Positions 1 through 6,792 of a stretch of DNA of 10,726 nucleotides are shown piece after piece. Position numbers and translations under genes: made by a program. How positions within the stretch are numbered: position 1 is the first letter of the stretch; each line of letters starts with the position of its first letter. The notes below the pieces were generated by a model, which had not been told where the DNA came from, made no database searches, and saw nothing but the letters and a program-made list of their open reading frames with translations. Source of the DNA: Oscillospiraceae bacterium (lineage in GTDB: Bacteria > Bacillota > Clostridia > Oscillospirales > Acutalibacteraceae); assembly GCA_029013165.1 (NCBI GenBank), contig JAQXMV010000007.1, positions 1-10,726 of the forward strand, in the 5' to 3' direction.

Positions 1-751
1 GCACTCTGTCCAGTGCCTTGACATGACCTAAGGCAAGATCGACCACATGAATGTAGTCTCTGACACCGGTGCCGTCGTGGGTGTCATAATCATTGCCGAA
101 AACGCTCAGACAGGGCAGCTTGCCGATGGCAACCTGTGAAATATAGGGCATGAGATTATTGGGGATTCCGTTGGGATCCTCGCCGATTCTGCCGCTTTTA
201 TGGGCGCCGATGGGATTGAAATAGCGCAGCAGGCTGACGGACCACTCGTTGTCGGACTTGAAAAGATCGGAGAGAATAATCTCGATCATAAACTTGGTGG
301 TGCCGTAAGGATTGGTGGTGCCGCCTGTGGGCATGGTCTCTTTCAGCGGAGAAACATTGTTCATGCCGTAAACCGTTGCCGAGGAGCTGAAAACGATCTT
401 TTTGCAGCCGTTGGCGCGCATGACATCGCAGAGAGTCAGGGTGCCGCCGATGTTGTTGTCATAATATTCCAGCGGCTTGCGGCAGGATTCACCCACGGCC
501 TTGAGGCCGGCGAAATGAATGACAGCGTCTATTTTTTCCTGCTTGAAAACACGGTCAAGACCATTTTTGTCACGGATATCACATTCATAAAAAGCGAAGG
601 TCTTTCCGCTGAGCTCAGCAATTCTGTTCAGAGCCTCTCTTTTGCTGTTGTAAAAATTATCAACAACGACAATATCATAACCGGCGTTCATCAGCTCAAT
701 GCAGGTATGAGAACCGATATAGCCGGCGCCGCCTGTTACAAGAATTGACAT
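1..751 (-). CDS. galE: UDP-glucose 4-epimerase GalE (3' end beyond window)
   Basis: Interconverts UDP-glucose and UDP-galactose with bound NAD in the cytoplasm (Leloir pathway, supply of galactosyl precursors for surface glycans). I translated it from the complement of 751-1 because the frame runs off the window. About 250 residues are visible of the roughly 330-340 usual for the family. The N-terminus carries the Rossmann glycine motif TGGAGYIGS (residues 6-14). The SSSATVYG strand is at 122-129, and the short-chain dehydrogenase catalytic pair Tyr149/Lys153 lies in NPYGTTK. The ATG at 751-749 is preceded by GAGGTGA at proper spacing. The gene is divergent from rsmA and has its own promoter at 783-811. 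The missing C-terminus is due only to the window edge. Other nucleotide-sugar epimerases share the motifs, but the spacing and sequence fit GalE well. Confidence 0.95.
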   Translation of the reverse strand, partial: MSILVTGGAGYIGSHTCIELMNAGYDIVVVDNFYNSKREALNRIAELSGKTFAFYECDIRDKNGLDRVFKQEKIDAVIHFAGLKAVGESCRKPLEYYDNNIGGTLTLCDVMRANGCKKIVFSSSATVYGMNNVSPLKETMPTGGTTNPYGTTKFMIEIILSDLFKSDNEWSVSLLRYFNPIGAHKSGRIGEDPNGIPNNLMPYISQVAIGKLPCLSVFGNDYDTHDGTGVRDYIHVVDLALGHVKALDRV

Positions 752-773
752 ATTCAATCACCTCGTTTATAAT
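745..773 (+). promoter_or_regulatory. Sigma-A promoter of rsmA
   Basis: Both hexamers match consensus exactly: TTGACA (745-750) and TATAAT (768-773), with a 17-bp spacer. The -35 box lies over the start codon of galE on the other strand. Transcription should begin near 780, leaving an rsmA leader of about 80 nt that contains the hairpin at 797-820. Confidence 0.8.
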
Positions 774-782
774 GTTAGGGTA

Positions 783-811
783 ATTATACATCATCTCCCC
801 TGACTTATCAA
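783..811 (-). promoter_or_regulatory. Sigma-A promoter of galE
   Basis: On the minus strand TTGATA (811-806) and TATAAT (788-783) are separated by 17 bp. The expected start of transcription is near 776, giving a leader of about 25 nt. The -10 box sits only 9 bp from the -10 box of the oppositely directed rsmA promoter. The spacer and -35 overlap an imperfect palindrome at 797-820. Confidence 0.75.
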
Positions 812-820
812 GTCATGGGG
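797..820 (+). promoter_or_regulatory. Imperfect palindrome / leader hairpin before rsmA
   Basis: CCCCTGACTT (797-806) pairs with AAGTCATGGGG (810-820) across a 3-nt loop, with one bulged T. It lies in the predicted rsmA leader and overlaps the galE -35 region. It could be an RNA hairpin or a DNA operator. No run of T follows on either strand, so it is not a typical terminator. Confidence 0.5.
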
Positions 821-860
821 CAAGAATTCATTGATTTTTTATTTTCGGAGACATCAACAC

Positions 861-1715
861 ATGGAAAACTTATCGGATATTTCTGTCATCAGGCGTGTGC
901 TGGAACGCCACGGCTTCAGCTTTTCCAAGTCCCTCGGACAGAATTTCATCATCAATCCCGGCATCTGCCCGAAAATGGCGCAGTCCTGCGGAGCCGACAA
1001 AGACACCGGCGTCATCGAAATCGGCGCCGGTATCGGCGTGCTGACGGCGGAGCTGGCCAAAACAGCAAAAAAAGTCGTCTGTGTGGAGCTGGATTCACGG
1101 CTGCTTCCCATTCTCGACGAAACCCTCGCAGAGTTTGACAACATCGAGATCGTCAATGCCGACATCATGAAAACCGATCTTCACCGCCTCATCGCCGAAA
1201 AATTTCCCGGCATGGAGGTTGTCATCTGCGCCAATCTGCCCTATTATATCACTTCTCCCGTCATAACCATGCTCTTGGAAAGCAAGCTCCCCGTCAAGGC
1301 CATCACGGTCATGGTGCAAAAGGAAGCCGCACAGCGGCTCTGCACACCGGTGGGCTCGCGGGAAAGCGGCGCCATCACCGTTTGCACGAATTACTATGCC
1401 GAAGCTAAACAGCTCTTCGGCGTTTCCCGAGGCTCCTTCATGCCGGCCCCAAATGTGGACAGCGCGGTGATCCGTCTGGATATCCGGCAGGAACCGCCGG
1501 TCAGGGTCAGCGACGAAAGCCGGTTTTTCCGCATGGTCAAGGCCGCCTTTTCCCAGCGCAGGAAAACCGCCGTTAATTCCATCAGCTCCGGCATGGGGCT
1601 GGCAAAGACACAGGTAGCCGACGCCCTGAAAAAATGCGGTCTTTCTCCGTCCGTGCGCGCAGAGAGCCTTTCCATGGAGGAGCTTGCCATGCTGTGCGAA
1701 AATCTGGAAGGATGA
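861..1715 (+). CDS. rsmA: 16S rRNA (adenine1518/1519-N6)-dimethyltransferase RsmA/KsgA
   Basis: Uses S-adenosylmethionine to dimethylate two adjacent adenines in the loop near the 3' end of 16S rRNA, a late step of small-subunit assembly. The product is 284 residues, the normal family size. Visible motifs in order: SLGQNF (24-29), SAM-binding EIGAGIGVLT (53-62), acidic VELD (75-78), NADIM (99-103), the catalytic NLPY (125-128), then PAPNVDSAV and FSQRRKT in the C-terminal half. I chose the ATG at 861 because GGAG lies at 847-850 and the protein then begins at the usual family position; an in-frame ATG 30 nt upstream lacks a good ribosome binding site. It is transcribed from the promoter at 745-773 and its stop codon abuts the next gene. 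Confidence 0.96.
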   Translation: MENLSDISVIRRVLERHGFSFSKSLGQNFIINPGICPKMAQSCGADKDTGVIEIGAGIGVLTAELAKTAKKVVCVELDSRLLPILDETLAEFDNIEIVNADIMKTDLHRLIAEKFPGMEVVICANLPYYITSPVITMLLESKLPVKAITVMVQKEAAQRLCTPVGSRESGAITVCTNYYAEAKQLFGVSRGSFMPAPNVDSAVIRLDIRQEPPVRVSDESRFFRMVKAAFSQRRKTAVNSISSGMGLAKTQVADALKKCGLSPSVRAESLSMEELAMLCENLEG

Positions 1716-1723
1716 TGACAGCC

Positions 1724-2803
1724 ATGAAAAGATTTTTCAATTATTTCTATACCACTCTTTCCAAAACCATAACGGTGATCCTGATCATGATTTTTGTCTG
1801 GCTCAGCAGCAGCAATATCCTCAACAGTACCGTATTTTATAACGACGATGCCGTGGCTGTAATCAATGTTTTCAGGCAGTGGAGTCACTACGACTACAGC
1901 ACATCGGAATTTCTGGACAACGAGATCAAGAGCGCCATTTCGGATGTGCTGGTTTATTCCCTGCACTTCGCGCCCACGGGAAATCAGGAGGAGGATCTGG
2001 CCAAATACTATCAGAACGGTTCCATCGACCAATACCGTCTGGTAAAAGAGCACCTGGATTCCCTGCAGAATTTTCGCTTCGCCGTGGTCAATCACGACAC
2101 AGATACCGTCATTTCCAATATCGAGGATCTCAACGGAAAAACGCCCGACACCGCTGTCAGAGGCTATTTCGGCGGGAACGAAAAAAGCCTGCTGATCGTC
2201 CATAACGCCCGCAATCCTTATTATGAAAGCGGAACCATGGTCGATTATGTGGACTATGTCCGCGAGCTTTCCGTGAACTATGCCGATGACTTCGATCTCT
2301 ATGTCAGCTTCGGTGAAAATCTCTCCTTCGCCGGCGACGGAGAGAACTTCCGCCAGCGCCATGAAACCGCCTTAGAAATCGTCAAAGCATCCCTTTTCCG
2401 TGCCGCGGTCTATGCGCTGATTTCCCTTGTGCTGATTGCCCTGCTGGTCATTACTTCCGGCAAACGAGAGATGGGCGGCAAAACCTATCTCGCCATTAGC
2501 GATAAAATTCCCAACGACATGATGTTTGTGTTTTTCCTGATCATTTTCATTTCCATGTCGGTTCTCTTTGAAAACTCCGTTTATATGATCGTCCGTGCTT
2601 CCAGCTATGACGGCGTCCTGTGGTTCACCTATTCACCGGAATACTATTATATCAGAGCGAATATCAGTCTGCTGATTCTGGTCTTTTCGGTTATCATCTC
2701 CGTCTGCGGTCTGAAACGGCAGGCAGAGAATCAGACACTCCTGACCAACACCTATCTTTACAAACGGATTTCCGCTTATAAAAACAGAGATATTCAGCAG
2801 TAA
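1724..2803 (+). CDS. Sensor-like four-pass membrane protein without kinase domain
   Basis: The product has 359 residues. Hydrophobic segments are visible at about 14-30, 226-244, 267-284 and 313-331. An extracytoplasmic region of roughly 190 residues lies between the first two. The second and third segments are joined by a short loop containing SGKREMGGKTYLAISDKIP. This layout resembles the membrane and sensor half of certain clostridial histidine kinases, recalled from family flavour and not from a search. No HAMP, histidine box or GHKL ATPase motif follows: the protein ends in a short charged tail (residues 332-359). The start at 1724 is preferred because AAGGA ends 11 nt upstream. ATGs at 1712 and 1715 overlap the rsmA stop, so translational coupling is likely. 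The function is unknown and the kinase-remnant reading is inference. Confidence 0.8.
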   Translation: MKRFFNYFYTTLSKTITVILIMIFVWLSSSNILNSTVFYNDDAVAVINVFRQWSHYDYSTSEFLDNEIKSAISDVLVYSLHFAPTGNQEEDLAKYYQNGSIDQYRLVKEHLDSLQNFRFAVVNHDTDTVISNIEDLNGKTPDTAVRGYFGGNEKSLLIVHNARNPYYESGTMVDYVDYVRELSVNYADDFDLYVSFGENLSFAGDGENFRQRHETALEIVKASLFRAAVYALISLVLIALLVITSGKREMGGKTYLAISDKIPNDMMFVFFLIIFISMSVLFENSVYMIVRASSYDGVLWFTYSPEYYYIRANISLLILVFSVIISVCGLKRQAENQTLLTNTYLYKRISAYKNRDIQQ

Positions 2804-2846
2804 TTTCCCCTTTCCTGCTGTAAAGCAAATAGACTTTTTTGTCAAC

Positions 2847-2887
2847 AAAAAAACTTTACAGCGTTTTCCGCGCTGTAAAGTTTTTTT
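2847..2887. terminator. Bidirectional intrinsic terminator
   Basis: A perfect 17-bp inverted repeat (2847-2863 and 2871-2887) with a 7-nt loop. The inner stem is CTTTACAGCG/CGCTGTAAAG, flanked by seven A and seven T, so it has the stem plus U-tract form on both strands. It lies between the convergent sensor-like gene (ends 2803) and lipoprotein gene (ends 3070). A further copy of one arm at 2817-2825 could compete for pairing. Confidence 0.88.
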
Positions 2888-2968
2888 CTTCCCTATGTTC
2901 AAAAGTGGGTTGAAAAAGTGAAAAACTCCGACTTTTCCACACTTTCATTCTTTTTGGTTTATATAAAA

Positions 2969-2987
2969 GTAAAGTTTTGAACTTTAC
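2969..2987. repeat. Short palindrome GTAAAGTT-N3-AACTTTAC
   Basis: Perfect 8-bp arms with a TTG centre, in the AT-rich gap between the two convergent genes. The half site GTAAAG also occurs in the terminator at 2847-2887 and twice around the ylxM promoter. I see no promoter next to it. It may be an operator-like site or a chance AT-rich palindrome. The rest of 2888-3069 shows nothing I can assign. Confidence 0.4.
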
Positions 2988-3069
2988 CAACAGAGTTTTC
3001 AACATTTTGTGTGTAGAATTTCTGAGGATTATTCATTATACATTTTTTATTCAGCCTCATCATCTGCAC

Positions 3070-5151
3070 TCAGTTGACCCGAATCGCACTTTTGGGATCC
3101 ACTGTGACACCGGAAACCGTCACGCTACCCGATGTGTAATTAACATAGATTTTCGTGCTGTTGGAATAGACCGTGAGATAGACGCCCTCACGGATTTTTT
3201 CATGGCCGGTGATTTTTGCCGCCGTCAGATCTGCAAACATCGCTCTCATTTTGCCGTAAAAAGCCTGGGCTTCACTGACAGAATTCATATAGTAATTCAC
3301 GCCCTCACCGGTGTCGGCGCACTGCCAGCGATAATAGGGCACAGCGCCGTACTCGATGGCTTTCAGCATCGCGTCCACGGAGCTGTCGCTCTCATTGGCC
3401 GGTGAGAGGGAATACTGCACCGTTCCGTGAAGCACCGCCTGAAGAAAGGGCACGGCGGTATAATAATCATCCTCGCCGCTGCAGCCGTCGGGCAGATCCA
3501 GCAGCATATCGGCATATTTCACGCTGTAGATATTCGCGCCGCCTATAGCTGTCTTTTTCAGGGCAGAAGCCGCGGAACACTGTCGGGATATTTTTTCTGC
3601 TGTCTCAGCAGCCGACATTCCCGAGGCGGAAAAATCCGAATACAGCACTTTCCCCTCATTGACGAAAAACAGTCCATCAATCGCCTGATCGGCACAGACG
3701 GAAAGCAGTTTTTTCATGTTCTTTTCCGGATTGCTTCCTGCAGTCAGATAACCCTCTGCAAAAGCAATAGGCTTCCCGTCTATGGCTTTGGCCGCTGAGA
3801 TTTTGCTCTCGGTGAGAAGAAAACTGCTTTGGGCAAAAATACGGCAGCCGCTTTGCGCCGCATAGTCGGCAAGGCTCTCAAATTCACGCTTTTTACCCGG
3901 AAGAGTGGACAGACCCATGGACTCGTTTTCCAGCAGTCCTTCCATGATCAGGTTGATTTCGGAGAAATCCTTGGCTCTGAGATATTTCAGCAGTTCCAGG
4001 CTCTGTGAATAGGAAGAGACCGTACGGCGGCGAAGCCTTCCCTTTTCGTCCGGCAAAATCGCCGAAGTCACGAGGCGGATATTAAAGGGATACGCTTTCT
4101 CGGATTCCACGGTATTTTCCGCGCCAAGGACGCCCTTTCCGATGAGCATTTCACGGCAGGCAGAGGCCATGCCGATATATCCGGCGCTCTCGCCGCCGAG
4201 AAAACGGTAGGATAGGCGGATCTTTCCCGTATATGGGTTTTTCCCGGCAAAAACGGCTCCGCTGCCATCCTCATAGGTAGGCGTCAACGAAAAGCTCGGC
4301 CAGACGCGATGATAGTCACCGGGGCTTTCCGCCTTGTGTGCCGTCAGGGTCATTATTTCCTCGCCCTCATCGGCCAGCGCCAGAAAAGCGGCCTTGCCGC
4401 GCATAACGCCGAAAGCGGCAAGGGCGCCGGTGGCTGTCTCCTCGCCGTAACAGGCCAAGTCGCGGCCGTAGATTCTGACAGATTTGTCGCCGTAATCCCG
4501 GGCAGTCTCCCCGAAGCTCAGCAGAGCGCCGCTACCGTCGGGAAGCAGGGCATAGGCCCCCTCTTCACTTTTGCAGGCGCCGAAAAAGGGCAAAAGACTG
4601 AGACTTTTGATCACGGTATCCTTGCCGCAGATGATATTTTCACAGTCGATTTCTACGGTAAAGAGGCTGTCACCAAGAGTATAGACAAGGGGCAGGACAA
4701 TCCCAGCCCCGGGAAAGCTATAGGTCACAGTCAGCGTGTTTTCTCCTGTTTCCGCCCGTACGGCTCCCAGGGCAACGCTGTCGCGCTGAGAATTGAGGAT
4801 ATATTCCCGGCCGTCGATGAGAACGGTCAGTTCTGCCGCCGCGGCACCGCTGACGGCGCTTTCCGGCAGAGAACGCCATGTGGCCGCCGTAATCCTATCC
4901 TGAAGCGCCAGACCGAAGGTATTACGGTCAAGATAAAGGCGCATCATTCCACAGGAGGCAATCAGCTCCATTTCACTGAGCTTTTTCCCGCAGAAATAAA
5001 CCTCCTTGTCCACGGTTGCTTGAATTATCCCGGTTTTCTCCCTGCCCTCCCGGATGTGGCGGCTGGCGCCGAAAGGCGGCATGCAGGCACAAAGGCTGAC
5101 ACAGAGCATGACCGAAAGAGCAAGCAGGAAAAAGGATCTTCTTTTTAACAT
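3070..5151 (-). CDS. DUF5696-type secreted lipoprotein
   Basis: The product has 693 residues. The N-terminus has a basic stretch (KRR, 3-5), a hydrophobic core and LCAC with Cys23 as the likely lipidated residue, so it should be anchored on the outer face of the membrane. The remainder is a large soluble region. Segments such as GLALQDR (80-86), LLPDGSGALL (202-211), LVTSAILPDEKG and PFLQAVLHG resemble DUF5696 proteins as I recall them. That family is often found near carbohydrate transport genes and its biochemistry is unsettled. ATG at 5151-5149 follows GAGGT with 7 nt spacing, and there is a promoter at 5187-5215. It is transcribed alone, downstream of the sigma-F operon, and ends at the shared terminator. 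No catalytic residues can be named from sequence alone. Confidence 0.75.
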   Translation of the reverse strand: MLKRRSFFLLALSVMLCVSLCACMPPFGASRHIREGREKTGIIQATVDKEVYFCGKKLSEMELIASCGMMRLYLDRNTFGLALQDRITAATWRSLPESAVSGAAAAELTVLIDGREYILNSQRDSVALGAVRAETGENTLTVTYSFPGAGIVLPLVYTLGDSLFTVEIDCENIICGKDTVIKSLSLLPFFGACKSEEGAYALLPDGSGALLSFGETARDYGDKSVRIYGRDLACYGEETATGALAAFGVMRGKAAFLALADEGEEIMTLTAHKAESPGDYHRVWPSFSLTPTYEDGSGAVFAGKNPYTGKIRLSYRFLGGESAGYIGMASACREMLIGKGVLGAENTVESEKAYPFNIRLVTSAILPDEKGRLRRRTVSSYSQSLELLKYLRAKDFSEINLIMEGLLENESMGLSTLPGKKREFESLADYAAQSGCRIFAQSSFLLTESKISAAKAIDGKPIAFAEGYLTAGSNPEKNMKKLLSVCADQAIDGLFFVNEGKVLYSDFSASGMSAAETAEKISRQCSAASALKKTAIGGANIYSVKYADMLLDLPDGCSGEDDYYTAVPFLQAVLHGTVQYSLSPANESDSSVDAMLKAIEYGAVPYYRWQCADTGEGVNYYMNSVSEAQAFYGKMRAMFADLTAAKITGHEKIREGVYLTVYSNSTKIYVNYTSGSVTVSGVTVDPKSAIRVN

Positions 5152-5186
5152 ACATCATACCTCGCCGATTTTTCTTTTCGGCTTTC

Positions 5187-5215
5187 ATTATAACATAGGC
5201 GGCCAACTTTTTCCA
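5187..5215 (-). promoter_or_regulatory. Sigma-A-like promoter of the lipoprotein gene
   Basis: TATAAT on the minus strand at 5192-5187 with TGGAAA at 5215-5210 (four of six matches to TTGACA) and a 17-bp spacer. It lies between the sigma-F stop codon and the lipoprotein start, so the lipoprotein can be expressed independently of sporulation. Confidence 0.6.
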
Positions 5216-5222
5216 CCGGCAA

Positions 5223-5243
5223 TGTCCGTCTCTTTCACGGACA
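5223..5243 (-). other. Hairpin just after sigF
   Basis: TGTCCGT (5223-5229) and ACGGACA (5237-5243) form a perfect 7-bp stem with a 7-nt loop, starting 2 nt past the sigF stop codon. No U-tract follows on the minus strand, so it is at best a weak or Rho-type 3' end, or an RNA-stabilising structure. Confidence 0.5.
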
Positions 5244-5245
5244 GG

Positions 5246-5914
5246 TCATAGACTCATGGATTTGCGCATATAGATGAGTATAGCTTTTTCCCGGCGAGAA
5301 ACCTGAACCTGAGACATGCCCAACTCCTCAGCGGTTTTCATCTGGGTCAGACCCTTGAAATATCTCAGTTCAATCAACCGTCTGTCTCTTTCCTCCAGAG
5401 AGCTGACAATGCTCCTCAGGGCAAGGCGTTCCGAAATAGCCTCCTCGGGAGCCTCCGTGGGCACATCAATCTGCACCGTACCCTTTTCGTCTTCGGCTGT
5501 CAGGGAGATGATGGGCATGGAAACCGTCACCAGCTCGGCGGCGGCGCTGACCTCGATTCCCAGCTTTTCGGCCAGCTCGCTGATGGTCGGCTCCCGGCCA
5601 AGCTCCATGGCCAGCTCATCTTTCACCTTCATGGCGTGTCGGGATTTTTCTTTCAGGCTTCTGCCGATCTTCAGCGTTCCGCCATCACGGAAAATACGCT
5701 TGATTTCACCGAGAATGACCGGCACGGCATAAGTGGAAAAGGCGAAGCCCCGACTCTCGTCGAAGTGATCCGCCGCCTTGATCAAACCCACACAGCCCGC
5801 CTGAAAAAGATCGTCATATTCCACTCCCCTGCCTCGAAACTTATTGGCGCAGGAATGAACCAGACCGTAATTGCTGTCGATATACTCGTCGCGTTTTTTG
5901 TTGCTGTCTTTCAT
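5246..5914 (-). CDS. sigF: RNA polymerase sporulation sigma factor sigma-F (SpoIIAC)
   Basis: Sigma-70 family factor that directs the first forespore-specific transcription and is held inactive by SpoIIAB. The product is 222 residues. Region 2 is visible from about residue 16: DDLFQAGCVGLIKA (34-47), then FSTYAVPVILGEIKR (59-73), which covers -10 recognition and core binding. Region 3 follows with GREPTISELAEKLGI. The C-terminal region 4 contains RLIELRYF and the helix-turn-helix around TAEELGMSQVQVSRREK. Its position after spoIIAA and spoIIAB identifies it as sigma-F and not sigma-G. The ATG at 5914 follows GGAGG at 7 nt, and an in-frame TAA lies two codons upstream, so the start is firm. 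The N-terminus is about 30 residues shorter than Bacillus subtilis sigma-F as I recall it. Confidence 0.94.
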   Translation of the reverse strand: MKDSNKKRDEYIDSNYGLVHSCANKFRGRGVEYDDLFQAGCVGLIKAADHFDESRGFAFSTYAVPVILGEIKRIFRDGGTLKIGRSLKEKSRHAMKVKDELAMELGREPTISELAEKLGIEVSAAAELVTVSMPIISLTAEDEKGTVQIDVPTEAPEEAISERLALRSIVSSLEERDRRLIELRYFKGLTQMKTAEELGMSQVQVSRREKAILIYMRKSMSL

Positions 5915-5924
5915 GGCTTACCCT

Positions 5925-5956
5925 CCGGGGCGCCGAAGCGCCGCGGAAAATCGGCG
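5925..5956 (-). promoter_or_regulatory. Two mutually exclusive hairpins in the sigF leader
   Basis: In the 50-nt gap between spoIIAB and sigF the minus-strand RNA can form GGCGC-UUCG-GCGCC (5942-5929), extended by CCG/CGG to 5946 and 5925 across a C-C mismatch. The 3' side overlaps two bases of the sigF Shine-Dalgarno GGAGG (5926-5922). Alternatively CGCCG (5956-5952) pairs with CGGCG (5943-5939), which breaks the first stem and frees the site. Confidence 0.55.
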
Positions 5957-5964
5957 TTTCAGCG

Positions 5965-6399
5965 TCAAATATTTTTACCCCATATCTTCTTTTCAAGGGT
6001 CACCGTGGTACCGGCTCCGGGCTTGGAAAGCACCCGCACTCTGTCCATAAAGGACTCCATGACGGCAAAGCCGAGACCGGCTCTTTCCGAGCCGGCGGTG
6101 GTGAAAAGGGGCTGCATGGCCTTTTCGATGTCGGCAATACCCACGCCCTTATCACGAACCTTGATTCTGACTATATTATTCTCCAGTAAAGATACGGTTA
6201 TGTAAATTTTTCCCTGATAATCCCGATACCCGTGGACGATGGCATTGGTTACGGCCTCGCTGACGGCCGTCTTGATGTCCGTCAGCTCCTCCACATTGGG
6301 GTCAAGGCAGGCAATAAAAGCGGCAACCGCCACCCTCGAAAAGCCCTCGTTGATGCTTCGGGAATCCACCGACAGCCTCATTTCATTGATCGTTTTCAT
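5965..6399 (-). CDS. spoIIAB: Anti-sigma-F factor / serine kinase SpoIIAB
   Basis: Binds and inhibits sigma-F and phosphorylates SpoIIAA with ATP; the partner switch releases sigma-F in the forespore. The product is 144 residues, close to the 146 of Bacillus subtilis. The GHKL ATP fold is clear: N box with Glu48 and Asn52 in SEAVTNAIVHGY, G1 box DKGVG (83-87), ATP lid around PLFTTAGSERAG, and G2 box GLGFAVMESF (108-117). The ATG at 6399 was chosen because AGGAGG lies 9 nt upstream; ten further in-frame codons upstream overlap spoIIAA and lack a site of their own. Only one base separates it from the spoIIAA stop, so the two are translationally coupled, as expected for partners needed in fixed ratio. 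Confidence 0.96.
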   Translation of the reverse strand: MKTINEMRLSVDSRSINEGFSRVAVAAFIACLDPNVEELTDIKTAVSEAVTNAIVHGYRDYQGKIYITVSLLENNIVRIKVRDKGVGIADIEKAMQPLFTTAGSERAGLGFAVMESFMDRVRVLSKPGAGTTVTLEKKIWGKNI

Positions 6400-6400
6400 T

Positions 6401-6721
6401 TTATATAACCTCCTTTTGTTTGATTTCACCCAGACGCTCCAGTCCTGCCAGAACCATGACCCGATAAGCGCTGGCAGAAAGATTTTCCACCCGAATTCTA
6501 CCGCCGACGGTTTTCATCAGCTTATACCGTCCCATCACCAGACCGATTCCCGAGCTGTCCATGAAGCTGACATCGGAAAAGTCCAGCGTGAGCATGCTCG
6601 GCTTTTTCTGTATGATAGCCTCGTCAATACTCGCCCTCAGCAGTGAGGCGCTGTGATGATCGATCTCTCCGTCGAGATAGACTTTTATTTCTTTCGGTTT
6701 GTATTCAATCTTAGCAGACAT
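6401..6721 (-). CDS. spoIIAA: Anti-sigma-F antagonist SpoIIAA
   Basis: STAS-domain anti-anti-sigma factor. In dephosphorylated form it binds SpoIIAB and frees sigma-F; SpoIIE normally dephosphorylates it (not in this window). The product is 106 residues. The phosphorylation loop FMDSSGIGLVMGRY is at 53-66, with Ser57 the equivalent of the phosphorylated serine of Bacillus subtilis. The preceding strand LTLDFSDVS is typical of STAS folds. The ATG at 6721 follows GGGGAGGAG; a TTG further upstream would run through that site and is rejected. It is the first gene of the operon. Its 3' end carries the AGGAGG of spoIIAB. Confidence 0.96.
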   Translation of the reverse strand: MSAKIEYKPKEIKVYLDGEIDHHSASLLRASIDEAIIQKKPSMLTLDFSDVSFMDSSGIGLVMGRYKLMKTVGGRIRVENLSASAYRVMVLAGLERLGEIKQKEVI

Positions 6722-6734
6722 GACGCTCCTCCCC

Positions 6735-6777
6735 AAAAATAAATTCCCTTATGATAGCATGATCTATCATAAGGGAA
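6735..6777 (-). terminator. Intrinsic terminator after folC, in the spoIIAA leader
   Basis: A perfect 14-bp inverted repeat, TTCCCTTATGATAG (6744-6757) with its complement (6764-6777), has a 6-nt loop. On the minus strand it is followed by TTTATTTTT (6743-6735). It begins 28 nt after the folC stop and ends next to the spoIIAA Shine-Dalgarno, so it should separate folC from the sporulation operon. It could also act as a DNA palindrome for a regulator. Confidence 0.7.
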
Positions 6778-6792
6778 AAGCAATGCATATTT

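Noticed and set aside
1394..2362. 322-codon frame antisense to rsmA and the sensor gene
   Set aside because: It spans two well-supported genes on the other strand and has no recognisable motif or ribosome binding site.
2932..2940. Possible DnaA box (CTTTTCCAC/TTTTCCACA-like) and origin-like AT-rich gap
   Set aside because: Only single imperfect copies are present and none of the usual origin genes (dnaA, dnaN, rpmH) is nearby.
3070..5148. Several open frames opposite the lipoprotein gene (e.g. 4309-5148, 3427-3798 on +)
   Set aside because: They are antisense shadows of a gene with a good start, signal peptide and family-like segments. They lack ribosome binding sites and resemble nothing.
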